Positions 28,831 through 38,875 of a stretch of 64,000 nucleotides of DNA are shown here, one piece after another. The number at the start of each line of letters is the position of its first letter. Positions within the stretch are counted from its first letter, which is position 1. A program made the position numbers and the translations under genes. Location: positions 428,884 through 492,883 of the forward strand of contig NZ_WYEU01000003.1 in assembly GCF_015143595.1 (NCBI RefSeq), in the 5' to 3' direction. The DNA is from Sneathiella sp. P13V-1. Lineage in GTDB: Bacteria > Pseudomonadota > Alphaproteobacteria > Sneathiellales > Sneathiellaceae. The notes beneath the pieces were generated by a model. The model did no database searches and was not told the origin of the DNA. It saw only the letters and a list, made by a program, of their open reading frames with translations.

Positions 28831-29496
28831 ATGCTCGACGCAGTTCTTCTCACACTGAAACTCGCCGCAACAACGACCTTTATCCTGCTGCTCATCGGCA
28901 CGCTGATTGCCTGGTGGCTTGCGCGCACATCCTCCGCGTTTAAGGAGGTCGTGGGCAGCATTGTCGCGCTCCCTCTGGTTCTTCCCCCAACTGTCCTTGG
29001 CTTTTATCTGCTGATTAGCTTAAGCCCCACAAGCCCTTTGGGGGCTTTTCTAACTGATCTTTTCGGGCAAAGCCTCCCCTTCACTTTTGAGGGACTGGTT
29101 GTGGGTTCCGTGATTTACTCCCTGCCCTTTGTTGTGCAGCCTGTTCGAAATGCATTTGAAAGTATCGGGAACAGGCCATTTGAAGTCGCGGCAACGCTTG
29201 GGGCCTCCCCCCTCAATCGGTTTTTGACCGTTGCGATCCCGCTTGCCCTCCCCGGCCTGCTGACAGGTGCGGTCCTCTCTTTTGCCCATACTATGGGGGA
29301 ATTCGGCGTCATTCTGATGATTGGCGGAAACATCCCCGGGGAGACACGCGTTCTATCCGTTGCCATTTATGACTATGTAGAAACCCTGCAATGGGAGAAG
29401 GCGCATATTCTGTCGGCTGGAATGTTAATCTTTTCATTCCTCGTCATCCTGACAATGACGCTTCTTGAAAAGCGAATTAGGCGGCGCAAATCATGA
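28831..29496 (+). CDS. modB: Molybdate ABC transporter permease
   Basis: The 221-residue inner-membrane permease has five to six membrane helices. The cytoplasmic EAA loop reads [28 protein letters not shown], shown here only to locate it: residues about 117-143. The family motif [16 protein letters not shown] is present. It abuts modA and overlaps modC by four bases (ATGA), so the three are translated together. Confidence 0.95.
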   Translation: MLDAVLLTLKLAATTTFILLLIGTLIAWWLARTSSAFKEVVGSIVALPLVLPPTVLGFYLLISLSPTSPLGAFLTDLFGQSLPFTFEGLVVGSVIYSLPFVVQPVRNAFESIGNRPFEVAATLGASPLNRFLTVAIPLALPGLLTGAVLSFAHTMGEFGVILMIGGNIPGETRVLSVAIYDYVETLQWEKAHILSAGMLIFSFLVILTMTLLEKRIRRRKS

Positions 29497-30587
29497 CAGA
29501 CATAAAAGCACGCCTAAACGGAGTTCTTGGCTCCTTCCCCTTCGATGTGGACATTTCCATTCCTGCGAAAGGGGTTACGGCCGTTTTTGGACCTTCCGGC
29601 TGCGGGAAAACAACACTCTTGCGCTGTTTTGCCGGGTTAGAGCCTGCCATTAAAGGATCGCTAAAAGTTGGGGATCAGGAATGGCAAAATGAAACAACGT
29701 TCATACCCTCCCACAAACGCAGAGTTGGCTATGTTTTTCAGGAACCCAGCCTGTTTGATCATCTGGATGTTCAGGGGAATCTTGAATATGGTTTGAAGCG
29801 CCGAAACTCAAAAATGGAGGAATCCCGCCAAGAAGCGATTATCGACCTTCTTGGCATTCGGCAGTTATTAGACAGAAAAACAGACAAACTCTCCGGTGGT
29901 GAAAAACAGCGTATTTCAATTGCACGTGCCCTTTTGTCCGGCCCGGAAATTCTGCTGATGGACGAGCCATTAAGCGCACTTGATAAAAGCAGCAAGTCTG
30001 AGATCATTCCCTTCTTTCACAAACTTCAAAGCACTCTGGATATCCCGATCCTCTATGTGAGCCACGATCTTGCGGAACTCGAACAGTTTGCAGATCATAT
30101 CGTGTTGATGGAAAACGGCAGGGTGGCGGGCTCCGGACCAATTCTGGAAGTCCTCTCCGGAAGCGACTCCCCCTTGTCGCAAGGACCGGAAGCGGCGGTT
30201 CTACTGGACGGGACCATCACCTCTTATGATGCTGAATATGATCTGACGTGTCTGCAAAGCGGCGATTGCGTTTTCCACCTCCCCGGCAATATCGGAGAGA
30301 TCGGCACCAACAAACGCCTTCACATCAACGCCTCTGATGTGGGGATCGCCTTAAACCCCAAAAGTGCTGACTTAAGTTATCTGAATTTGATCGAAGGGAT
30401 TATCACTGACATTCAGCCTCTCACCCATGGAAAGGTAAATGTTTGTATCTCTCCCTCGCGTGATGGCGCAGCACCCATGATCATCTCCTCCATCACCCGC
30501 AAATCACTGGATAGCCTTAGTCTTCAAAAAGGCCAAACAGTGACCGCCATGATCAAGAGTATTGCGCTAATGGATCCCGTGGCTTAG
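29493..30587 (+). CDS. modC: Molybdate ABC transporter ATP-binding protein
   Basis: The 364-residue ATPase has Walker [11 protein letters not shown]-loop [11 protein letters not shown], signature [16 protein letters not shown], Walker [13 protein letters not shown] and the switch [11 protein letters not shown]-terminal TOBE (molybdate-binding) domain at about 285-360 is characteristic of ModC. Its 3' end overlaps the convergent GMC oxidoreductase gene by four bases. Confidence 0.95.
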   Translation: MTDIKARLNGVLGSFPFDVDISIPAKGVTAVFGPSGCGKTTLLRCFAGLEPAIKGSLKVGDQEWQNETTFIPSHKRRVGYVFQEPSLFDHLDVQGNLEYGLKRRNSKMEESRQEAIIDLLGIRQLLDRKTDKLSGGEKQRISIARALLSGPEILLMDEPLSALDKSSKSEIIPFFHKLQSTLDIPILYVSHDLAELEQFADHIVLMENGRVAGSGPILEVLSGSDSPLSQGPEAAVLLDGTITSYDAEYDLTCLQSGDCVFHLPGNIGEIGTNKRLHINASDVGIALNPKSADLSYLNLIEGIITDIQPLTHGKVNVCISPSRDGAAPMIISSITRKSLDSLSLQKGQTVTAMIKSIALMDPVA

Positions 30588-32185
30588 CTGGCTTTGATCA
30601 TATCTGCTGCTTTTTCCGCGATCATAATAACGGGAGAGGCGGTATTTCCTGAGACGATATTGGGCATAATGGACGCATCCACAACCCTCAGACCGGAGAG
30701 GCCTTTCACCCTTAACTGCTCATCCACCACGGCCTGATCATCCTGTCCCATACGGCAGGTCCCAATGGGGTGGAAAATCGTGGTGGCGATATTCCCGGCT
30801 TCCTTCACCAGTTCCTCTTCTTCACGGACAGAAGGCCCGGGCAGGATTTCTTCAGGGCTATATTTGGCGACCGCTTTCGCTTCCATAATCCTTCGTGTCA
30901 TGCGAATGCTTTGGACGGCGATGTCCTGATCTTTTGCCGCAGATAAATAATTTGGTTTGATCAATGGCGCGTCGTCGCCTTTAGCGGAACGGATATGAAT
31001 ACTGCCCCGGCTTTCCGGGCGCAGGTTACAAACAGATGCCGTGATAGCAGGGAAATCATGTAACGGATCCCCAAGTTTGTCCGTGCTCAAAGGCTGAATA
31101 TGATATTCCAGATCCGGTGTTTCCACCTGGTCAGAGCTTTTAACAAAAACGCCCATTTGGCTTGGCGCCATGGAGAGAGGGCCGGACCTGAACAACGCAT
31201 ATTGCAGACCGATTTTCATCTTACCCAAAAGGCTATTGGCATCTTTGTTTAAGGTCTTCGCGTTTTGGACTTTGTAAACGGTGCGAATTTGCAGATGATC
31301 CTGCAGATTTTCGCCCACGGCTGCCATTTCATGCTGCACATCGATGCCGTGCTGAGACAAAATCTCCCCGCCGCCAATACCGCTCAATTCCAGAGTTTTT
31401 GGGGAATTCACAGCACCTGCAGATAACAGAACCTCTTTCCCGGCATGGGCAATCGCAGGCTGACCTTTCAGTGTAAATTCAACCCCTGTTACCTTCTTAC
31501 CTTCAAGGACAATGCGATCCGTTTGCGCATGGGTCAGCACCCGCAGATTTGGTCGCTTCATTGCAGGGCGCAAAAAGCCCTTTGTGGTGTTCCAGCGCAC
31601 CCCTTTTCGTTGGTTTACCTGAAAGTAGCCCGCGCCCTCATTGGTTCCCGTATTGAAGTCATCTGTTTTTCCGACCCCGATTTCAGAAACCGCGTCCCGG
31701 AACGCATCCAGTATTTCCCATGACAAACGCTGTTTTTCAACGCGCCACTCCCCGCCGGCTTTATGAAACTCTGAATTACCTTCAAAATGATCTTCCGATT
31801 TCAGGAAATAAGGCAACACATCGTCCCAGGCCCAACCCGTATTGCCCAATTGGCGCCACCCGTCATAATCACGGGCTTGTCCCCGCATGTAGATCATGCC
31901 GTTAATGGAGGAACAGCCGCCCAGAACCTTACCCCGGGGATAGTTGATACTGCGCCCGTTAAGACCCGGATCCCCTTCGATTTTCATCATCCAGTCTGTA
32001 CGTGGATTGGCAATACAGAAAAGATATCCAACCGGAATATGCACCCAGTGATAATTGTCATTCCCGCCGGCTTCCAGAAGCAGGACACGTTTAGAAGGAT
32101 CTTCTGTCAGTCGGTTCGCAAGCACACAGCCTGCGGTACCACCCCCGATAATGATGTAATCATATTGCCCTTCGTCGCGACGCAT
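30584..32185 (-). CDS. GMC family FAD-dependent alcohol/choline dehydrogenase
   Basis: The 533-residue enzyme has the N-terminal FAD motif DYIIIGGGTAGCVLANRLTE (residues 9-28), the GMC signature 1 region RGKVLGGCSSINGMIYMRGQ, signature 2 GAVNSPKTLELSGIG, and the C-terminal catalytic segment HPIGTCRMGQ followed by DASIMPNIVSGNTASPVIMI. It would oxidise a primary alcohol to an aldehyde. The family includes BetA and AlkJ, and sequence alone does not separate them. No betB or betI lies nearby, so a non-choline substrate is quite possible. A GGGAGGAT Shine-Dalgarno supports the start. Confidence 0.92.
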   Translation of the reverse strand: MRRDEGQYDYIIIGGGTAGCVLANRLTEDPSKRVLLLEAGGNDNYHWVHIPVGYLFCIANPRTDWMMKIEGDPGLNGRSINYPRGKVLGGCSSINGMIYMRGQARDYDGWRQLGNTGWAWDDVLPYFLKSEDHFEGNSEFHKAGGEWRVEKQRLSWEILDAFRDAVSEIGVGKTDDFNTGTNEGAGYFQVNQRKGVRWNTTKGFLRPAMKRPNLRVLTHAQTDRIVLEGKKVTGVEFTLKGQPAIAHAGKEVLLSAGAVNSPKTLELSGIGGGEILSQHGIDVQHEMAAVGENLQDHLQIRTVYKVQNAKTLNKDANSLLGKMKIGLQYALFRSGPLSMAPSQMGVFVKSSDQVETPDLEYHIQPLSTDKLGDPLHDFPAITASVCNLRPESRGSIHIRSAKGDDAPLIKPNYLSAAKDQDIAVQSIRMTRRIMEAKAVAKYSPEEILPGPSVREEEELVKEAGNIATTIFHPIGTCRMGQDDQAVVDEQLRVKGLSGLRVVDASIMPNIVSGNTASPVIMIAEKAADMIKAS

Positions 32186-32315
32186 ATACTATCCTCCCAC
32201 GTCTCTTTTCGAGATCATGTTATATATTTAACGTGCTGCACCTGTTTTGACACCTTAAATTCGATTGACGCCCATCAATCTTCAATGTTTGCTTTTTCTG
32301 AAATGGAACCAAGGT

Positions 32316-33065
32316 ATGAATTTCGACTTCTTAATCGAGCTACATAAAGATGGTGAACGCCAAGGCCCGGGGAGTGAAGGCGCAACCCAGCTGGCACTTG
32401 AGCTATCTGGTCTCAAAAACCGGCCCTCCTCACTTCAGATCGCGGATATCGGCTGCGGAACAGGCGCCTCCACCATGGTTCTCGCCAATGAACTTGATGC
32501 GAAGATCACGGCTATTGATCTCTTTCCTGATTTTTTGGAAGCCCTTGAGCAAAATGCGATTGAGAAAAAGGTCAGCGACAAAATCCAAACGCAATGTATC
32601 TCAATGGATGCCCTCCCATTCGGCAAGGAAAGCCTGGACGCCATTTGGTCAGAAGGGGCGATCTATCTCATCGGCTTTGAAAAAGGTGTCTCTTACTTCA
32701 AAGAGTTTTTAAAGCCGGGCGGCATTCTTGCCGTCTCGGAAATCACCTGGCTTACCTCAAAACGGCCTCAAGACGTGTCTGAATTTTGGGAAAATGCCTA
32801 CCCTGAAATGGCGACAGCATCGGAGAAGCAAAAACTTCTCGAAGATCAGGGGTTCCAAATACTTGGATATTTTCCGCTGCCAAAAGAATGCTGGACGGAG
32901 AATTATTACACCCCGCTGTTAAAGCGCATGGATGATTTCCTTGCACGCCACAATTCAGAGGAGGCCCACGCCTTCATTCAGGAAGAAAAAGCGGAAATCT
33001 CTGTTTTTGAAAAATATAGTCGCTACTACAGCTATGGTTTCTACGTTGCTGAGAAGTTGGAATAG
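32316..33065 (+). CDS. Class I SAM-dependent methyltransferase
   Basis: The 249-residue protein has a Rossmann-like methyltransferase fold. Motif I is IADIGCGTGASTMVLANELD, the acidic residue after strand 2 is ITAIDLFPDF, the segment QCISMDALPFGKESLDAIWS covers motifs II-III, and FLKPGGILAVSEITWL is the post-motif. It resembles YcgJ/UbiE-type small-molecule methyltransferases; the substrate is unknown. A longer frame starts at 32,265, but the residues from ATG 32,316 onward (MNFDFLIELHKDGERQGPGS) look like the natural beginning. It is divergent from the GMC gene. Confidence 0.85.
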   Translation: MNFDFLIELHKDGERQGPGSEGATQLALELSGLKNRPSSLQIADIGCGTGASTMVLANELDAKITAIDLFPDFLEALEQNAIEKKVSDKIQTQCISMDALPFGKESLDAIWSEGAIYLIGFEKGVSYFKEFLKPGGILAVSEITWLTSKRPQDVSEFWENAYPEMATASEKQKLLEDQGFQILGYFPLPKECWTENYYTPLLKRMDDFLARHNSEEAHAFIQEEKAEISVFEKYSRYYSYGFYVAEKLE

Positions 33066-33144
33066 CAATACTCAAGCCAGCATGGCCTTATTCTATAGCG
33101 ATAAAAAATCCATCTCACATTTCAAATACAATTTAATGACCGGG

Positions 33145-33175
33145 TTTCCGCTTCGCCTACTTATCGAAGCGGAAA
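33145..33175. terminator. Stem-loop between convergent genes
   Basis: A perfect 11-bp inverted repeat (TTTCCGCTTCG and CGAAGCGGAAA) with a nine-base loop lies between the methyltransferase and lipoprotein stops. T-tracts on either side are short. A bidirectional terminator is the likely role. Confidence 0.6.
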
Positions 33176-33211
33176 TTTGCCAATCTCGTAGAATTTATTT
33201 AGTATCAACAA

Positions 33212-33853
33212 TTATTTCAGCGCATCTGCTACTTTCTCAGTGATTTCATTGCGACCTGAAACCGCACTCGCCTGCCAATCCGACTCAAAAATAGCTGCAT
33301 GAGATCCTGTATGCTGATTGGTCACCGTAATGCCTTTTTGCAACTCATCGATGGGGGCTGTTAATGTAACCTTTGCACGGTTATGGAGCTTAAGCTGCCA
33401 AAATCCCATCTCAATCCAACTCCAAAATTCATTAATTTGCACCTTTACAGGCACCGCATCCGCATAGGCCGGATCATTTTCTTCAATAACCCTATACCCG
33501 GCTTTTCTGAAACTGTTGCTCATGGATTCAGCCATAAAACTGGCAACTGTTGTTCCTTCTGGCAAAAGCACATCGCCCAGCGCTTTACCAAATCCATTAC
33601 GCTTCCGGCCAATGGCTCTTTGCTTAATTTGAGGGTTATCGACTTCATCTTCCGAGATGGAAGGAATATCCGGTGTCCTTGGACGGAACTGGAAATCGCG
33701 CGCGTCTTCTACTGAAGCGATTTTAACATCAATACCGTTGGTTGGGTTTTCAACCTTTTCTGCAGCTTCCAATTCGACAACACTTCTGTTCGTCGCACAG
33801 CCAGTAGCAAGTAACAGCAAACTCAAACACACAATTACCTTAGAGAATTTCAT
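33212..33853 (-). CDS. YajG-like outer-membrane lipoprotein, function unknown
   Basis: The 213-residue protein begins with a lipoprotein signal peptide (MKFSKVIVCLSLLLLATGCA) with the lipidated cysteine at position 19. The rest (for example GTTVASFMAESMSNSFRKAG, YRVIEE, then PVKVQINEFWSWIEMGFWQL) has the alternating pattern of YajG-type lipoproteins, with a conserved W-rich strand. No enzyme motifs are visible. It is a single gene with no informative neighbours. The lipidation call is strong; the family assignment is tentative. Confidence 0.75.
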   Translation of the reverse strand: MKFSKVIVCLSLLLLATGCATNRSVVELEAAEKVENPTNGIDVKIASVEDARDFQFRPRTPDIPSISEDEVDNPQIKQRAIGRKRNGFGKALGDVLLPEGTTVASFMAESMSNSFRKAGYRVIEENDPAYADAVPVKVQINEFWSWIEMGFWQLKLHNRAKVTLTAPIDELQKGITVTNQHTGSHAAIFESDWQASAVSGRNEITEKVADALK

Positions 33854-33961
33854 TTGATTACCCCTCTTTTCTAATCCCCTATTTGTTGTGCCATTTAATC
33901 AAAAATACAACCAAGGCACTAGCCTTTTCGTGGTGCAAATTCATTTTTAAACAAACCGTCA

Positions 33962-33993
33962 CAAAAAAGGCTTCCCACAGAAGTGAAAAGCCT
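33962..33993 (-). terminator. Rho-independent terminator after the sigma factor/hydrolase operon
   Basis: AGGCTT and AAGCCT (33,968-33,973 with 33,988-33,993) form a stem that on the reverse strand is followed by TTTTTT, 26 bases beyond the hydrolase stop. Confidence 0.65.
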
Positions 33994-34018
33994 CTCAATG
34001 CTGTTTGTATAAGTCAGT

Positions 34019-34927
34019 CTACTTCAACTTATCCGCCAGAAAACTCTTCGAATATTCCGCACTGGATATCGGCAAATCATGTGGGCCCTCGATAATGACA
34101 AGTTCTTTGTCTTTGGAAATTAACCCGTCAAATACCTTTGTGGCCGATTGAACCGTGTAGAAGATATCATCTGTCGCGATAATCATCATGACCGGTGTGT
34201 CTTTCAGGCCCGGATAATATAGTTGTTGCTCCGTAAAGCGTGGGGACAGGTCTGGACCATTACCAATGATCGGCATTGCCATAATCAGTGCCCTGTCAAT
34301 CCTGTGATCCACTGAGGAGGCGATCCAGCCAATATGCCCCCCAAGTGAAAAACCAGCCACCCCAACACGATTGGTATCGACAGTCCCTTGCGCCTCCAGG
34401 AAATCGATCGCCCGCCGCACATCCAGTGCGGTTTCGCTGATCATTTTGCTACCTGCCTCAAAATACTGTTTTTTCACATAGGTGTAGGGATCTTCGAAGT
34501 CTTTTGCTTCTTTACGATCTCCGTGGTTACGGGCGTCCAAGGCAAGAACAGCCACCCCATTTTCAACCAGGGTTTTCCGGTGCTGTGATGGGAAAGAATA
34601 TTGCCCCTCTTCTCGCCACCACTGATCTTTAGATTGGGTGAGGCCATGAAGCAGGATAACAACGGCAGGTTTTTGAACACCTTTTGGTATCTCCAGCCTT
34701 CCGGTTACCCATTCCCTGTCATATCCACGGAATTTCACCTCGAATGTGGTGCCAAGATCAGTGCTGACACCTTTCGACAACATGGCGTCGATAGGCATGT
34801 TATCTGTCGCATAATAAGTCGATAACACTTCAAACACATTTTCTGCTTCCGGGGAAAGCGGGTTTGCCGGCGCCTGACTTCCAAAGAAAAGAAACGATAA
34901 AGAAAGCGCACAAATTAGTTTTTTCAT
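34019..34927 (-). CDS. Secreted alpha/beta hydrolase
   Basis: The 302-residue protein has a cleavable signal peptide (MKKLICALSLSFLFFGSQAP) and an alpha/beta hydrolase fold: oxyanion region VVILLHGLTQSKDQWW, nucleophile elbow GVAGFSLGGHIGW (Ser near 200), and a likely acid/His pair in IIATDDIFYTVQ and IEGPHDLPIS. It resembles periplasmic esterases or dienelactone-hydrolase-like enzymes. Its start overlaps the sigma factor stop by four bases (ATGA), so the two are co-translated. The substrate is unknown. Confidence 0.87.
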   Translation of the reverse strand: MKKLICALSLSFLFFGSQAPANPLSPEAENVFEVLSTYYATDNMPIDAMLSKGVSTDLGTTFEVKFRGYDREWVTGRLEIPKGVQKPAVVILLHGLTQSKDQWWREEGQYSFPSQHRKTLVENGVAVLALDARNHGDRKEAKDFEDPYTYVKKQYFEAGSKMISETALDVRRAIDFLEAQGTVDTNRVGVAGFSLGGHIGWIASSVDHRIDRALIMAMPIIGNGPDLSPRFTEQQLYYPGLKDTPVMMIIATDDIFYTVQSATKVFDGLISKDKELVIIEGPHDLPISSAEYSKSFLADKLK

Positions 34928-35823
34928 GAGAGTTTCCTCCCTGCTGTTCGATCCAGCATGGTTTTGAAATATTTAAGTTTTTCTGGATTACGAACGATAA
35001 AGATATCCGAAGCTTTATTATCCTGCGTGAAACCAAAGGTGAGGACGCCAAAGACCTCCCCCTCTTTCAGTAAAAGCACGCCCTTCGTGGCATTGATGTC
35101 CACAAGCTGCCACTCACAGCCCCGCCAGAACTCGCTCAAGAATTTGGGGATAAATGGCACAACAACATCAATTCCGCTTTGAACCTTATAGATAGCGGGA
35201 ACAATTCCCCCACCGTCTGCATGAAGGCGGATATCATCCACAAGAAGCTGGCTTAAACCGTCCGTATTTCCTGTGGTGACAGCTTCCTTAAAAGCGGCGA
35301 CCAGTTTTAACTGAATAGCTTCAGGGGTTCGATGCCTAAGCTTTTCTTCACTGATATTACTTTTTGCACGGGATACCAGTTTCCGGCAGGCCGGCTCCTG
35401 AATTGAAAGAACACCAGAGACATCACTGTAATCTTGATCGAATATTTCTTTCAGAAGATAAGCGGCTCTTTCTTTTGGTGTCAGCCGCTCCAGCGCCAAC
35501 AGAAATGCCAAGGACAAAGAACTGGCCAGTGCCACATGATCTTCTGGTGTTGGCAGATTTTCATCTGGCACCGGCTCTGGCAACCACACACCGAAATAAT
35601 CCGTGCGCGCCCGGTGGGCCGCTTTCAGATTGTCCAGTGATTGCCGTGTGCAAACAGACGTGAGCCAGGCGGCGGGATTTTCAATCTGCTCATGGTCAGT
35701 GCTTTGCCACTTCAGAAAGGTTTCCTGAACCGCATCTTCCGCATCACTCATACTCCCAAGAAGGCCATAGGCCAGCCCGGTTAGATAATGCCGCTCTCGT
35801 TCAAATATCGAAATGTAATCCAT
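34924..35823 (-). CDS. ECF sigma factor, SigJ type with C-terminal SnoaL-like domain
   Basis: The 299-residue protein has sigma region 2 (residues 5-75, TGLAYGLLGSMSDAEDAVQE, then TFLKWQS), sigma region 4 (about 110-165, LTPKERAAYLLKEIFDQDYS) and a C-terminal NTF2/SnoaL-like domain (about 180-295). Fusions of this type (ECF41/SigJ) use the C-terminal domain in place of a separate anti-sigma factor. They are usually encoded beside a carboxymuconolactone decarboxylase-like protein or oxidoreductase; the CMD gene at 35,832, nine bases upstream, fits that rule. Confidence 0.92.
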   Translation of the reverse strand: MDYISIFERERHYLTGLAYGLLGSMSDAEDAVQETFLKWQSTDHEQIENPAAWLTSVCTRQSLDNLKAAHRARTDYFGVWLPEPVPDENLPTPEDHVALASSLSLAFLLALERLTPKERAAYLLKEIFDQDYSDVSGVLSIQEPACRKLVSRAKSNISEEKLRHRTPEAIQLKLVAAFKEAVTTGNTDGLSQLLVDDIRLHADGGGIVPAIYKVQSGIDVVVPFIPKFLSEFWRGCEWQLVDINATKGVLLLKEGEVFGVLTFGFTQDNKASDIFIVRNPEKLKYFKTMLDRTAGRKLS

Positions 35824-35831
35824 GGTTCAAT

Positions 35832-36266
35832 TTAGTATTTGGAGACCTGAATACGGTTCCAGAAGTTGATCATTCCCACCGCAGCGGTGAGACCGCCGAT
35901 TTGTCGGTCTGAAAAATACCGTCTTAACTCAGCTCTATTCGACTTGTATGTGTCGGACATCCCTAAATCAGTTAATTCTTCTGTCCAGGCCAAACCTGCC
36001 CGTTCTGCATCTGAGAAAAGGTCTGAATTTCGCCACGATGCAACCTGATCAAGACGCTCCTGACTCTCCCCATCTTCGAGTGCCTCACGTGTATGCATGT
36101 CTATACAAAATTTACACCCATTCATCTGCGATGCGCGTAGTAAAATCAAATGCTGGAGCAATTTATCCAAATCGCTTTTTAAAATGGTGCCATGCACCGC
36201 TTGCATCGATTTCAGAATATCCGGGATTTCGGTTTCATATGAAATAGGATCTGTAGAAGTCATCAT
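35832..36266 (-). CDS. Carboxymuconolactone decarboxylase/AhpD-like protein
   Basis: The 144-residue protein has the AhpD-core motif NGCKFCIDMHTREA, with a CxxC pair and a histidine four residues on, and the helix TDLGMSDTYKSNRAEL. Such proteins are small peroxidase or thiol-redox proteins. It is first in an operon with a SigJ-type sigma factor and a hydrolase. CMD-like proteins are the commonest targets of this sigma class, so it is likely controlled by its neighbour. Confidence 0.92.
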   Translation of the reverse strand: MMTSTDPISYETEIPDILKSMQAVHGTILKSDLDKLLQHLILLRASQMNGCKFCIDMHTREALEDGESQERLDQVASWRNSDLFSDAERAGLAWTEELTDLGMSDTYKSNRAELRRYFSDRQIGGLTAAVGMINFWNRIQVSKY

Positions 36267-36380
36267 CTTTCTTTCGTAAAATTTGCCTTACGAAATAACG
36301 ACGATTGAGCGGGTCCGTTTGTGACACAGTAGCGTTAAATTTTTCTATTTTTTTTAGCGAAACCGCTTAAAGACTGTCTG

Positions 36381-38786
36381 CTATGCTATTATTCTCGAAC
36401 TTTCGAAAAACTTCCCAGCCTCACCATAGGACGGAAAGCAAAGTGTTATTGTCGTGCCTTTACCTTCCTGGCTTTCCAAGTCCAGCGTACCACCATGCAG
36501 TTCTACGAGCACTTTGGAAATAGACAAACCTAGCCCTAGACCGTCATGTGCGTTTAAATGGCTTTGGCGTATCTGACCAAATTTCTGAAGAGCAGTCTCA
36601 ATATTTTTTTCAGCAATTCCAATACCGGTGTCACTAATTTCGATTTTTATGCCACCGTTTGAAACAACTTGCGCCGAGACAGAAACTTGTCCCCCTGAGT
36701 TGGTAAACTTTATCGCATTGTCCAATAGATTAATAATAATCTGGCGAATTCTGTCTGGATCTACATATAACTTTGGAAGATCATCAGGGATGTTGCTTAT
36801 AAAATTCAAGCCTTTCGCTTGCATCTTCTCAGTTTCCATCAACACACAATCATCCAGCAACCTATGCAAGTCTGTTTCTTCTGGAACTATCTCAAGTTTA
36901 CCTGATTCAATTCGTGCTACATCCAGCATATCTGTAACAAGGCGCAGCAAATGTCGCCCTGATCTACTTATATGTTCTGCATAGTCCTGATACTGAGAAT
37001 TAAGAGGACCCAAAATTCCCTTCACCATCATTTCGGAGAAACCATTGATAGCGTTCAAAGGCGTCCTAAGTTCATGGCTCATATTTGACAGGAAACTGTT
37101 TTTCGCTTCGTTGGCCGCGATCACCTCTTCCAGCGCCTGCCTCAGTTCCGACTCTTTAGCTTTCTGCTGTGCGAGGTTATTGGCAAGGGTTACGCGTCCA
37201 CCATCTGGTGTACACGCCTCCCGATAGAGATACCAATCCTCATTACGTTTCATTTCGAATGTTTCGCCAGGCCTTTTATGGCGCCCAATCCTTTCTTTGA
37301 TGTAATCTGCCTCCCGCCCAATAACGTGGGGAAGCTCTTTAGAAAAAGCATCTGCTTTCACCAAGTCTCCAAAAGTACGACCCGGCTTCAAAAGGGATTG
37401 GGCGTCTTTGGACAAATGCAACTTATAAGCATCGTTCCAAACCACAATCCGATCATTTCGATCAAAAATCGCCACCGCATCATCTAGAGATCGGATCGCT
37501 TCCGCAAACTGTTCATTTTGTATGATGCTGCTATTCACACGAAGGGCGAGAATTGCGGCATATAGGAACAACAAGGCTAGGGTTCCGTAAGGACCAAGAT
37601 ATGTTGTATTCACGATACTATTGGCATGTAAAATATCATGCACACCGACTACTACAAGCGTAACGATACCCGCAACAATGAGCCACCGCTCTGCAATCTT
37701 GTATTTGAGGACATATCTAATTTCCAACAGGCAAGATATGGAAACAACTGCCAAATGAACACCAATTAATAAAATCGTTTCAATCGGCAATGCGGCGGGC
37801 CAGAAAATAAGATAAAGGGATATACCAACTGCCTGATAAAGAATGATATGAGAAAGAATGAAGCTTGTCTTTCTCGGGTTTACCTGATGGATGAATTCGT
37901 AGGTGAGCGCAATCAGGAACGTCGCACAGACATAAGAAAGCCTCTCATTCCAGTACCATGGCACTAAAGGTGAAAGCTCCAGTAAAGTTGAGCTCACTGT
38001 CAAAATATAGCCCGCCGTCAAAAAGGACATGGCATATAATACGAAGTAAACTCTCTCACGATATCGCCCGATATGAAGCACCATCAAGAAGGCCCCAAGG
38101 CAGATCATCGCTCCGCTTAAGAAAGTATCTCTGGAAAGTTCCTGAAAATGGCTTTGATTTTGTTCATATTCATTACCCATTGTGATGGCACCGATAAATC
38201 CCCCTCCAGCATATCCAACAAAATTTGACGCGTGCAGAACAATGTCCAACGACCCTTTCGCGCCTTTTAAATCCGCCGTATTTCGAGAAATAAACGGCTG
38301 CTCTTCACTGGCGTTATCGGCGGGCCTCCCTGAGTGCATAAAGAGCTGTCCGTTTACATATAAACGATATGCAGATTGAAAGCGGCTTAATGAAAGCGCC
38401 AAGTCGGTAGGATCCTCGGGCAGTAGTACTTTTAAGCGATACGTCCCGTAACCAAACTTTGGAAGAGCCTCTCCCTTTACTAAATCACCTAGCCAAGCTC
38501 CAGGAACAGCCACTATTTCAGGCTCTCTATTCGGTGTCCAATGGCCCTCGGGAGATATAAACTCTTGCCAGTAAAACTCCCACTCCCCACCCAACTCTAT
38601 TGTACCTTTTGCCTGGAAGTTCCAGTTACGTAAATCCAATACACCACTGTGTGCCCTTGGGGTGGGAGAAGCGTATGCTATGGCACCGACTTGAATACAT
38701 AGGAAAAGAAAAAACAAAATTTGCATTGCGAATTTCACAACACATAGAAAACACATCTTCGGTGAGGGCGACATGTGAAAGTACAT
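36381..38786 (-). CDS. 7TMR-DISM sensor histidine kinase with PAS domain
   Basis: The 801-residue kinase begins with a signal/anchor, an extracellular jelly-roll 7TMR-DISM-type sensor (residues about 45-215, with LGGEWEFYWQEFISPEGHW), seven membrane helices (about 225-420), a PAS domain (SLDDAVAIFDRNDRIVVWND) and a HisKA/HATPase core with FLSNMSHELRTPLNAINGFS. The N and G boxes IINLLDNAIKFTN and DTGIGIAE are intact. DISM sensors are thought to bind carbohydrates or similar ligands. No response regulator is adjacent. The start is uncertain: Met21 (38,726) directly precedes the hydrophobic signal. Confidence 0.92.
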   Translation of the reverse strand: MYFHMSPSPKMCFLCVVKFAMQILFFLFLCIQVGAIAYASPTPRAHSGVLDLRNWNFQAKGTIELGGEWEFYWQEFISPEGHWTPNREPEIVAVPGAWLGDLVKGEALPKFGYGTYRLKVLLPEDPTDLALSLSRFQSAYRLYVNGQLFMHSGRPADNASEEQPFISRNTADLKGAKGSLDIVLHASNFVGYAGGGFIGAITMGNEYEQNQSHFQELSRDTFLSGAMICLGAFLMVLHIGRYRERVYFVLYAMSFLTAGYILTVSSTLLELSPLVPWYWNERLSYVCATFLIALTYEFIHQVNPRKTSFILSHIILYQAVGISLYLIFWPAALPIETILLIGVHLAVVSISCLLEIRYVLKYKIAERWLIVAGIVTLVVVGVHDILHANSIVNTTYLGPYGTLALLFLYAAILALRVNSSIIQNEQFAEAIRSLDDAVAIFDRNDRIVVWNDAYKLHLSKDAQSLLKPGRTFGDLVKADAFSKELPHVIGREADYIKERIGRHKRPGETFEMKRNEDWYLYREACTPDGGRVTLANNLAQQKAKESELRQALEEVIAANEAKNSFLSNMSHELRTPLNAINGFSEMMVKGILGPLNSQYQDYAEHISRSGRHLLRLVTDMLDVARIESGKLEIVPEETDLHRLLDDCVLMETEKMQAKGLNFISNIPDDLPKLYVDPDRIRQIIINLLDNAIKFTNSGGQVSVSAQVVSNGGIKIEISDTGIGIAEKNIETALQKFGQIRQSHLNAHDGLGLGLSISKVLVELHGGTLDLESQEGKGTTITLCFPSYGEAGKFFESSRIIA

Positions 38787-38875
38787 ACAAATACTACATT
38801 TAAAATAAGTGATATTATATCTTAGAATGTAAGCAAGTAATTAACATTCACTTAAATATAGCACTCAATCGTGGC

